DNA from: Gammaproteobacteria bacterium UBA2955
GTDB lineage: Bacteria > Pseudomonadota > Gammaproteobacteria > Pseudomonadales > Azotimanducaceae
DNA length: 5,059 nt
NCBI GenBank assembly: GCA_002348825.1
Contig: DEBN01000178.1
Coordinates: forward strand, 1-5,059
Direction: 5' to 3'
The translations under genes and the position numbers were made by a program. A model generated the notes under the pieces. The model saw only the letters and a list, made by a program, of their open reading frames with translations, was not told the origin of the DNA and ran no database searches. This document shows positions 1 through 5,059 of this stretch, one piece after another (position 1 is the stretch's first letter; each line of letters begins with the position of its first letter).

Positions 1-1668
1 TCCTCGATTAACGCGCATATTGAGCAGATGCGCCTATCGGCGACCAAGGCGCTGCTGCAGCGCAAAGATTCCATAATCGTTGCGTCGGTATCGGCGATCT
101 ACGGGCTTGGCGACCCCGAGGCTTATTTCCAAATGGTCCTGCACTTGGATCGCGGCGATCGCTTAGATCAACGAGCCATATTGCAGCGCCTCACCGAATT
201 GCAGTACACGCGCAACGACATGGTATTTCAGCGCGGCACCTATCGGGTGCGCGGGGACATTATCGATGTGTTTCCCGCGGAATCGGAAAAAGACGCGGTA
301 CGCATTTCGTTGTTCGATGATGAGATTGAGGACCTGTCGATCTTCGACCCGCTTACCGGCGAGATACTCAACAAGCTACCGCGCTACACAATTTTTCCCA
401 AGAGCCATTACGTCACGCCACGCCAACGTATGATGACGGTGCTCGATGAAATCAAAGACGAACTGCAGGATCGCTTAAAACACCTCACCGACAACAATCA
501 GTTGGTCGAGGCCCAGCGCTTGGAGCAGCGCACCCGTTTTGATCTGGAAATGATTCAAGAACTTGGTTATTGCTCAGGCATCGAGAATTATTCGCGCTAT
601 TTGTCGGGGCGAGGCCCAGGAGAAGCGCCGCCGACGCTCTTTGATTATCTGCCGAACAATGCGTTATTGGTCATCGATGAATCACATGTCACGGTGCCGC
701 AAATCGGTGGCATGTACAGAGGCGATCGAGCGCGCAAAGAAACTCTGGTTAATTACGGATTTCGTTTGCCCTCGGCCTTAGACAATCGACCGCTGCGTTT
801 TGACGAGTGGGAGTCTTTAGCGCCGCAGATGATTTTTGTTTCTGCAACACCGGGTCCCTATGAAAAGCAGCAGGGTGCGACAGTCATTGAACAGGTGGTG
901 CGGCCGACGGGTTTGGTTGATCCCGGCGTGGAAATCCGTCCAGCGTCTAGTCAGGTGGATGATCTGTTGGGCGAGATTCGCCAAGTTATAGCGCACGGAG
1001 AGCGGGTACTGGTGACGACGCTGACCAAGCGCATGGCCGAAGACTTAACCGATTATCTCGACGAACACGGCATCCGTGTACGTTATCTGCATTCGGACAT
1101 CGACACTGTAGAGCGGATGGAGATCATCCGCGACTTGCGATTAGGGCAGTTCGACGTGTTGGTCGGCATCAACCTGTTGCGCGAGGGTTTGGATATGCCT
1201 GAAGTCAGCCTGGTTGCCATTCTTGATGCGGACAAGGAAGGTTTTTTGCGTTCGGAAGGCTCGCTGATTCAGACCATTGGTCGTGCTGCGCGCAATGTGA
1301 ATGGGCGCGCGATTTTATACGCTGACAAAATGACCGGGTCCATGGAGCGGGCCATCGGTGAAACCGAACGGCGGCGCAACAAGCAGTTACAGCACAATCA
1401 AACGCACGGCATTACGCCGAAGTCCGTGACTAAAAAGATTGCAGATATTATGGAGGGCGCACGCACAGCCGGGCCCGCCGCCGCTAAAGGCCGCAAAGGT
1501 AAGGCCGTGCAACAAGTGGAAGTGCCGGACAACCCTAAAGCGTTGGGCAAGCTGATGGCTCAGTTGGAGAAGCAAATGCTCAAACACGCGCAGGATCTGG
1601 AGTTCGAACAAGCCGCCCAGGTGCGCGACCAGTTGCAGGCGTTACGCGCACAGAAATTACTGAGTTGA
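1..1668 (+). CDS. uvrB: UvrABC excinuclease subunit B, 5'-truncated by the window edge
   Basis: UvrB is the damage-verifying helicase-like subunit of nucleotide excision repair. It is loaded by UvrA, opens the DNA at the lesion and recruits UvrC for the two incisions. The frame is open from base 1, giving 555 residues. By alignment from memory with E. coli UvrB (673 aa), about 112 N-terminal residues are missing, including the Walker A motif and the aromatic beta-hairpin. The internal ATG at base 28 is therefore not the start. Visible motifs in local residue numbers: the [10 protein letters not shown] block at about 190-199, motif II DESH at 226-229, SATPG at 281-285, [12 protein letters not shown] from about 338, [15 protein letters not shown] from 389, and QTIGRAARN at 424-432. 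The C-terminal UVR domain, which binds UvrC and UvrA, spans about 517-552 and contains [13 protein letters not shown]. Nothing is broken. A lysine/glycine/alanine-rich linker separates the helicase core from the UVR domain, as is usual. Identity is very secure. Confidence 0.98.
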   Translation, partial: SSINAHIEQMRLSATKALLQRKDSIIVASVSAIYGLGDPEAYFQMVLHLDRGDRLDQRAILQRLTELQYTRNDMVFQRGTYRVRGDIIDVFPAESEKDAVRISLFDDEIEDLSIFDPLTGEILNKLPRYTIFPKSHYVTPRQRMMTVLDEIKDELQDRLKHLTDNNQLVEAQRLEQRTRFDLEMIQELGYCSGIENYSRYLSGRGPGEAPPTLFDYLPNNALLVIDESHVTVPQIGGMYRGDRARKETLVNYGFRLPSALDNRPLRFDEWESLAPQMIFVSATPGPYEKQQGATVIEQVVRPTGLVDPGVEIRPASSQVDDLLGEIRQVIAHGERVLVTTLTKRMAEDLTDYLDEHGIRVRYLHSDIDTVERMEIIRDLRLGQFDVLVGINLLREGLDMPEVSLVAILDADKEGFLRSEGSLIQTIGRAARNVNGRAILYADKMTGSMERAIGETERRRNKQLQHNQTHGITPKSVTKKIADIMEGARTAGPAAAKGRKGKAVQQVEVPDNPKALGKLMAQLEKQMLKHAQDLEFEQAAQVRDQLQALRAQKLLS

Positions 1669-1793
1669 CAGAGCACAGCCTGCTGGGGGCTAGCGAAAGT
1701 TCTTATCGATGTTTTGCAGCGCGGCAAGATCCCAGTTATAAAAGCCTGCAGGGGCTGCAGAGCCGACTGCAACAACACGACGAGGGCGTATGA
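1665..1793 (+). CDS. Candidate 42-codon small ORF linking uvrB and the SDR gene (speculative)
   Basis: An open frame starts at TTG, overlapping the uvrB stop as TTGA, and ends at TGA, overlapping the start of the next gene as ATGA. These are the junction types seen in translationally coupled operons. The predicted 42-residue peptide ([14 protein letters not shown] at the start, [16 protein letters not shown] at the end) is polar, has no membrane segment and matches no family I recognise. Codon third positions are about 55% G/C, which does not decide the matter. Against it: the only start is TTG, there is no clear Shine-Dalgarno sequence before it, and a promoter candidate and hairpin lie inside the frame. 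It may be plain intergenic sequence that happens to be open. Confidence 0.2.
   Translation: MTEHSLLGASESSYRCFAARQDPSYKSLQGLQSRLQQHDEGV
1714..1742 (+). promoter_or_regulatory. Candidate sigma-70 promoter for the SDR-GST pair
   Basis: TTGCAG (1714-1719) and TATAAA (1737-1742) are separated by exactly 17 bases. The -10 matches five of six consensus positions and the -35 matches three of six. Transcription would start near 1749, leaving a leader of about 40 bases before the SDR start. No terminator is visible after uvrB, so read-through from uvrB is also possible. This is pattern matching only. Confidence 0.33.
1744..1763 (+). repeat. Hairpin from two CTGCAG palindromes around GGG
   Basis: CTGCAG occurs at 1746-1751 and again at 1755-1760, with only GGG between. 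The two copies can pair as a 6-bp stem with a 3-base loop. Two more G-C pairs (1744-1745 with 1762-1763) form across a single bulged A. No T-run follows, so it is not an intrinsic terminator. It sits about 26 bases before the SDR start, at the very 5' end of a transcript from the candidate promoter at 1714-1742, where it could affect mRNA stability or translation. That role is inference. Confidence 0.4.
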
Positions 1794-2488
1794 GTGAGTT
1801 AGTGCTGGTTACGGGCGTGGGGCCGGGAACAGGGAAAGCGATTGTCGAGTGTTTTGCCGGCAAGGGTTATACGGTAGCGATGCTCGCGCGTTCGGAGCAA
1901 CGCTTGAACGATATCGCGAAGTCGACGCCTAATACTCACTCCTTCGTCTGCGACGTGGCCGATGCATCCAGACTGACCGAGGTGCTTGCAGAGATTCGCG
2001 ACAGCTTGGGGTCGCCTAAAATCGTTATCCATAACGCGGTCGGTGCCGAGCGTGGCACCTATCTGGAAGTGGACGCGGAGAGGATGCGCGTCGCTTTTGA
2101 AATCAACACCATGGCGCTGCTGTCGTTGGCAAAACAATTGATCCCCGACATGGAGGCCAACGGTGGCGGTGCGTTGATCGCCACAGGGAATACGTCGGCT
2201 TATCGAGGTAAGGCGAGGTTTGCGGGGTTCGCGCCGACTAAGGCGGCGCAACGTATATTGCTCGAAAGTATCGCTCGCGAGGCGGGTCCTAATGGCGTGC
2301 ATGTGGCCTACGTTGCGATAGATGCGGTGATTGATCTGGCGTGGACACGCGAGGCGTTTCCTAATCGAGAGGACGATTTTTTTTGTCAACCGGCTGACAT
2401 AGCGAACGAGGTATTGCGCATTGCCGAGCAACCGCGCAGCGCCTGGTCATTTGAATCGGTCATTCGGCCGTATGCAGAGGTGTGGTAA
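1790..2488 (+). CDS. Short-chain dehydrogenase/reductase family protein lacking the catalytic tyrosine (SDR_c10-like)
   Basis: This 232-residue single-domain protein has a Rossmann fold of the SDR type. The N-terminus carries the nucleotide-binding motif TGVGPGTG (residues 8-15), a variant of the usual TGxxxGIG. An arginine after the second strand (LARS, R34) suggests NADPH rather than NADH. CDV at about 54-56 is the adenine-binding acidic site, HNAV at 81-84 replaces NNAG, and N106 matches the conserved central asparagine. The YxxxK active site reads FAPTK (147-151): lysine is kept but tyrosine is phenylalanine. From memory, the SDR subgroup c10 (cd05373) shows the same loss and a similar C-terminal QPRSAW...RP block, seen here at 214-227. 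Activity as a normal reductase is therefore doubtful; the substrate is unknown. The start is the ATG with GAGGG three bases upstream. The GST gene follows after two bases. An 8-T run at 2377-2384 leaves the frame intact. Confidence 0.9.
   Translation: MSELVLVTGVGPGTGKAIVECFAGKGYTVAMLARSEQRLNDIAKSTPNTHSFVCDVADASRLTEVLAEIRDSLGSPKIVIHNAVGAERGTYLEVDAERMRVAFEINTMALLSLAKQLIPDMEANGGGALIATGNTSAYRGKARFAGFAPTKAAQRILLESIAREAGPNGVHVAYVAIDAVIDLAWTREAFPNREDDFFCQPADIANEVLRIAEQPRSAWSFESVIRPYAEVW
2476..2482 (+). promoter_or_regulatory. Ribosome binding site that decides the GST start
   Basis: AGAGGTG lies inside the last codons of the SDR gene. Its end is 8 bases before ATG 2491, an ideal distance, whereas the in-frame GTG at 2482 overlaps it and could not use it. 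This places the GST start at 2491 and implies that SDR and GST are translated from one message. Confidence 0.7.
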
Positions 2489-2490
2489 TT

Positions 2491-3297
2491 ATGAGCGACA
2501 GCGTATTAAGAATTTTCTCCTATCTGCCTAATCCGCGGGTGTGGAAGGCACTGATCGCGGCGGAGTATCTGGGGCTCAGTGTCGACGTGATCGGCGACAA
2601 GCCGAAAAACTTGGGCGACTGGTTATGGGATTTTGACGCGAGACCGTTACAAGACGAAGAAAAAGTGCCGGACAATCCCAACGCGCGCGCCAGTCGGCGC
2701 GGCTTTTCCGGCACACTGTACAAGACCGATGCGTTTTTACAGACCCAGCCCTACGGCACGGTACCCGCAGCGTTCAGCCCCGACGGCCAAACAGGTGTGT
2801 TTGAGTCCAATAGCATTTTGCGCGCCGTAGCCAGATCGGGATCTGCTGGCCATGGACTGTATGGGCGTAGCGCCATGGACGCATCACGGATCGACAGTTT
2901 TCTTGACGCAACCTTAGTCTTTGGTCGAGAAGCCCAGGTATACCTGCTGGGCATCAACGAGATCAGCGCCGAACTGCATCAGCGAATGACGGGCGCGTTT
3001 GAGTTTTTTTTGGAAGGCATAGAGCGTGCGCTCGGCCACCATACCTATATAGCGGGTGACGAGTTGACCATCGCCGATATCGCTTTTGTCTGTGATTTGA
3101 GCCAGTTTTTACGCGAACGCCTCATGCGCGCGGGATTGGACGCTGCGTCATTACCGCTTGTCAGCGAGGGCGCTGAAAGCATCTATCCCCGTGCGTTTGC
3201 GCATCTGTTTCGACTTATAGAACAGCCGGAATTCATACAGTACCTAGGCGACTACACAGAGCATTTCTCGCCTAAGCGTGCGTCAGAAACCGGCTGA
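2491..3297 (+). CDS. Glutathione S-transferase family protein
   Basis: The 268-residue product has the two-domain layout of soluble GSTs. The N-terminal thioredoxin-like domain begins LRIFSYLPNPRVWKALIAA (residues 6-24). It carries the cis-proline loop VPA (91-93) and the glutathione gamma-glutamyl binding motif ESNSI (105-109), which resembles elongation-factor-1-gamma and related GSTs. Between them lies a long charged insertion (about 36-75, with a DWLWDFDARPLQDEE segment) not present in small classical GSTs. The helical C-terminal domain contains YIAGDELTIADIAF (186-199), including the conserved N-capping T-x-x-D. No clear catalytic Ser or Cys can be assigned; Y11 or S10 are candidates. 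The protein is cytosolic by appearance. ATG 2491 is preferred over GTG 2482 because of ribosome binding site spacing. It is co-transcribed with the tyrosine-less SDR, which suggests a shared redox or detoxification role, substrate unknown. It contains an 8-T tract at 3004-3011, in frame. Confidence 0.88.
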   Translation: MSDSVLRIFSYLPNPRVWKALIAAEYLGLSVDVIGDKPKNLGDWLWDFDARPLQDEEKVPDNPNARASRRGFSGTLYKTDAFLQTQPYGTVPAAFSPDGQTGVFESNSILRAVARSGSAGHGLYGRSAMDASRIDSFLDATLVFGREAQVYLLGINEISAELHQRMTGAFEFFLEGIERALGHHTYIAGDELTIADIAFVCDLSQFLRERLMRAGLDAASLPLVSEGAESIYPRAFAHLFRLIEQPEFIQYLGDYTEHFSPKRASETG

Positions 3298-3303
3298 ATA
3301 CGC

Positions 3304-3362
3304 CTCGAACCATGGGTCTAAATCACCGTCGGGATGAACTTACGTCCCGCTTCGAGCGGTGA
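3304..3362 (+). repeat. Crossing inverted repeats after the GST gene
   Basis: Three perfect pairings are visible. CTCGAA (3304-3309) pairs with TTCGAG (3351-3356). TCACCG (3323-3328) pairs with CGGTGA (3357-3362). CGGGA (3330-3334) pairs with TCCCG (3345-3349), extendable by a T-G wobble, leaving an 8-base loop. The third stem is compatible with either of the others, but the first two cross, so they are alternatives or a pseudoknot. No T-run follows, so this is not a standard Rho-independent terminator. It may cap the 3' end of the SDR-GST message, or be chance. Confidence 0.35.
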
Positions 3363-3371
3363 AAATCTGGC

Positions 3372-3400
3372 TGAACAGCAAAAAATTCACTAGATATACA
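3372..3400 (+). promoter_or_regulatory. Candidate sigma-70 promoter for hemH
   Basis: TGAACA (3372-3377) and TATACA (3395-3400) are 17 bases apart, each matching four of six consensus positions. Transcription would begin near 3407, giving a leader of roughly 90 bases before the hemH ATG. The local sequence is A/T-rich, unlike its surroundings. Weak evidence by itself; it is the best candidate I found in this gap. Confidence 0.28.
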
Positions 3401-3425
3401 CGACCCGGCTGTGATCGTTGTTCCA

Positions 3426-3464
3426 CTCGAATCCACGCTGTCGAGGGTGAGCATGATGTTGCTC
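3426..3464 (+). repeat. Two small hairpins in the hemH leader
   Basis: CTCGA (3426-3430) pairs with TCGAG (3441-3445) around a 10-base loop, and GAGCA (3449-3453) pairs with TGCTC (3460-3464) around a 6-base loop. Both lie between the candidate promoter and the hemH start. Neither has a T-run. CTCGAA at 3426-3431 repeats the hexamer at 3304-3309, so TTCGAG at 3351-3356 could pair with either. Regulatory meaning is unproven. Confidence 0.25.
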
Positions 3465-3499
3465 TCTGGATCTAGGAAACTGCACAAAGCAAAGCAACT

Positions 3500-4618
3500 A
3501 TGAAAAACCCATATGTCCCAGCCAAACGAAAAACCAAGATCGTTTTCGTTCAATTAGGCTCGCCAACCGCGCCCACGGCGAAGGCACTGCGAAAGTTCCT
3601 GAGAAACTTTCTGGGCGACCCACGTGTTGTGGACCTGAACCCTTATCTGTGGAAGGTCATTCTGAACTGCTTCGTACTGCCTTTCAGGCCTCGGCGCTCG
3701 GCGAAACTCTATGCGCGAATTTGGGATGGAGAAAATTTCCCACTGATAGCAAACACTGAGAAATTTACCGATAAAGTTCGCGAGGAGATAAAGCGACTGG
3801 ATCCCGGTGGCCTAGTGGAAGTCGATCACGCGTTTTTGCTGTCTCGGCCCTATGTCAGCGATGTGTACGACAGCTGGGAGGCGGATTTAAAAAATGGCAC
3901 GGGAGCGACGAAATTACTTGTTATTCCACTGTTCCCACAATACTCGGAGAGCACGATTGCCTCTGGGGTCGACGCTTTGGGCAAAGAGTTCACCCGGCGA
4001 GTAAAAATACCAACCTTTGAAGTGATCACGAACTTCCACCGATCGCACGCGTTTATCGATAATTCCGTGCAGCGGATCGACCACTCCATTGCGAAATTAA
4101 AGCAGCAGAACATTAATGTGGAGAGTTTGGTTATTTCGTTTCATGGCATGCAGAAGCGCCGAATCGTTTTGAAGGGTGATGACTATTATCGGCACTGCTA
4201 TGAAACCTTTCGGCTGATCGTCGACCGGCTATCTACCATCAAGCCAGATCAGGCGGTTATGTGCTTCCAGAGTCGCTTTGGCTCTGAAGAATGGATCACG
4301 CCCTACACTGAAACCGTGGTGGAAGAGCTAATTGCCTCAGGAAAAAAAGAGATCGCTATCTATTCGCCAAGTTTCGTTACGGACTGTTTGGAGACAACCG
4401 ACGAACTGGGGCATGAGCTATTGAACGATGCCAAGGAGTGGGGCGGCAACTTGTACCCCATTGAATGTCTTAATGCGGATGATCAATGGTGTAAGCAGTT
4501 TGCGGAATTTTCGTTTGTCCAAGCTGAGGGGTCGGCGCAAGATCGCGAGGACATAGAGTACGCTCTCTGCTCAGACGACTACATCGAGATGCCCGAACTC
4601 GAAATGAACAGATCATGA
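3500..4618 (+). CDS. hemH: Ferrochelatase, divergent type
   Basis: Ferrochelatase inserts ferrous iron into protoporphyrin IX, the last step of haem synthesis in proteobacteria. The 372-residue product opens with IVFVQLGSPTAPTAKALRKFL (14-34), matching the family's LLVNLGTPxxPT start. It has the RRSAKLYARIW block (65-75), the IPLFPQYSESTIAS strand-loop (142-155), and SFHGMQKR (213-220) with the catalytic histidine H215. FQSRFG (256-261), WITPYT (265-270) and DCLETTDELGHE (295-306) follow; E298 is the active-site glutamate. Two signatures differ: GSPL after the KLY block is NFPL (79-82), and the usual YGxP motif reads LLSRP (113-117). An acidic tail of about 35 residues extends past the LNADDQW block. 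Upstream TAG 3473-3475 closes the frame, and ATG 3500 is the only start before the first motif. It has no good Shine-Dalgarno; AGGA at 3474-3477 is over 20 bases away. Catalytic residues are kept, so activity is likely. Confidence 0.93.
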   Translation: MKNPYVPAKRKTKIVFVQLGSPTAPTAKALRKFLRNFLGDPRVVDLNPYLWKVILNCFVLPFRPRRSAKLYARIWDGENFPLIANTEKFTDKVREEIKRLDPGGLVEVDHAFLLSRPYVSDVYDSWEADLKNGTGATKLLVIPLFPQYSESTIASGVDALGKEFTRRVKIPTFEVITNFHRSHAFIDNSVQRIDHSIAKLKQQNINVESLVISFHGMQKRRIVLKGDDYYRHCYETFRLIVDRLSTIKPDQAVMCFQSRFGSEEWITPYTETVVEELIASGKKEIAIYSPSFVTDCLETTDELGHELLNDAKEWGGNLYPIECLNADDQWCKQFAEFSFVQAEGSAQDREDIEYALCSDDYIEMPELEMNRS

Positions 4619-4769
4619 TGACGCTGCCCGCGTAAAGTCCGGCGGTTACTCTGAAGGCTTGCCGCATCATTCGAGAAACGACCTTGACGTTCGATGGTCT
4701 GGTGGGGCATTGATATCGTCTCCACCGATGGCAAAGACGGCCAGTTGTGGGGTAGGGGCGTAATCCTCG

Positions 4770-4811
4770 CGCGATCGATTGTCCGTCGCAGATCGCGGGG
4801 AAAGGGTCCCC
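4770..4811 (+). repeat. Two overlapping hairpins between hemH and the small membrane gene
   Basis: CGCGATC (4770-4776) and GATCGCG (4791-4797) form a perfect 7-bp inverted repeat with a 14-base loop. GGGGA (4797-4801) and TCCCC (4807-4811) form a 5-bp stem with a 5-base loop. They share G4797. A shifted register of the first stem (4765-4771 with 4794-4800, one wobble) would use up the G-run and exclude the second hairpin. No T-run follows, so this is not a standard terminator. The remaining bases of the 4619-4846 gap hold nothing else I can name. Confidence 0.35.
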
Positions 4812-4846
4812 ATAGAAAGTTATTATCAACTCGACAATTTTGAGAC

Positions 4847-5035
4847 GTGGAAGTGGATATCTCTCTCGGCGAAGCGCTTATTCTGTTTGTGGTCACTACT
4901 GTCTCGAATTTGTGGCTGCAAAAAAACTGGTCGGTAGTGGCGAAAGGTGCGCGCGTCTGGATCAGCGTCGTTCTGGTGATGTGCTGGCTCAGCGCATTAT
5001 TTTTGATCATTTTCAGATTGGGTGGTGGGCTGTAG
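4847..5035 (+). CDS. Small two-pass membrane protein of unknown function
   Basis: I do not recognise this 62-residue product. Two hydrophobic stretches are clear: about residues 7-24 (from LGEALILFVVTTVSN) and about 37-56 (from VWISVVLVMCWLSALF). They are joined by a short loop carrying K26, K33 and R36. By the positive-inside rule the loop would face the cytoplasm and both ends the periplasm; this is inference. There is no signal peptide cleavage site and no enzyme motif. A stop at 4841-4843 limits the N-terminus. GTG 4847 gives 62 residues, but GTG 4853 (60 residues) lies 8 bases after TGAGA and may be the true start. It lies 228 bases behind hemH in the same direction, so it could share the transcript or have its own promoter. 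After its stop, AAAGG at 5045-5049 may be the ribosome binding site of another gene starting just beyond the window. Confidence 0.6.
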   Translation: MEVDISLGEALILFVVTTVSNLWLQKNWSVVAKGARVWISVVLVMCWLSALFLIIFRLGGGL

Positions 5036-5059
5036 TTGGCTAACAAAGGCGGTGTATTA

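Noticed and set aside
1665..1670. Perfect TTGACA -35 hexamer at the uvrB stop
   Set aside because: No sequence resembling a -10 lies 16-18 bases downstream (GGCTAG at 17). The better-spaced pair is at 1714-1742.
1799..2431. 210-codon open frame on the minus strand
   Set aside because: It lies wholly inside the SDR gene, and its arginine/histidine-rich product resembles no family. It is an antisense shadow of a well-supported gene.
3298..3499. Rho-independent terminator after the GST gene
   Set aside because: Stems are present but none is followed by a T-run on the + strand, and the A-run at 3380-3385 has no hairpin placed to make a minus-strand terminator.
4615..4635. ATGA overlap at the hemH stop opening a second frame
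   Set aside because: The frame encodes only MMTLPA before TAA, so the junction is not evidence of a coupled gene.
4694..4843. 49-codon + frame starting MVWWGIDIVSTDGKDG just before the membrane protein
   Set aside because: No Shine-Dalgarno, a very basic tail and hairpins inside it. It might be a small gene, since its stop is 3 bases before GTG 4847, but support is too thin.
4579..5046. 155-codon minus-strand frame (and a 119-codon one at 4470-4829) over the last gap
   Set aside because: Low-complexity, Thr/Ser/Arg-rich products with no motif, overlapping the hemH end and the membrane gene; no clear ribosome binding site.

Overview
The window looks like ordinary chromosome from a proteobacterium, most likely a gammaproteobacterium. 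The main reason is the UvrB fragment, which follows the Escherichia coli type almost motif for motif. Base composition is moderately GC-rich and starts are a mix of ATG and possible GTG/TTG. I see no insertion sequence, CRISPR array, tRNA, rRNA or phage gene. A marine group such as the Halieaceae/Cellvibrionales would fit, but that is a guess.

Layout, all genes on the + strand: (1) 1-1668, the 3' five-sixths of uvrB, cut by the left edge; (2) 1669-1789, a short gap with a candidate promoter, a tight CTGCAG hairpin and a 42-codon open frame that touches both neighbours; (3) 1790-2488, a short-chain dehydrogenase/reductase (SDR) whose catalytic tyrosine position is phenylalanine; (4) 2491-3297, a glutathione S-transferase (GST)-fold protein two bases after the SDR; (5) 3298-3499, a gap with crossing inverted repeats, a weak promoter candidate and a small hairpin; (6) 3500-4618, a divergent ferrochelatase (hemH); (7) 4619-4846, a gap with two overlapping hairpins; (8) 4847-5035, a 62-residue protein with two predicted membrane segments; (9) 5036-5059, too short to call, with a purine-rich stretch that could be the ribosome binding site of a gene starting beyond the edge.

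How the genes relate: UvrB does damage verification in nucleotide excision repair. The SDR and GST genes are almost certainly one transcription unit (2-base spacing, ribosome binding site inside the end of the SDR gene) and probably act in the same redox or detoxification process, substrate unknown. HemH inserts iron into porphyrin to make haem and seems to have its own leader. The small membrane protein behind it has no recognised function.

I did not find a convincing new system. The points most worth a second look are the tyrosine-less SDR paired with a GST, the possible coupled small ORF after uvrB, the divergent motifs and leader of hemH, and the small membrane protein.
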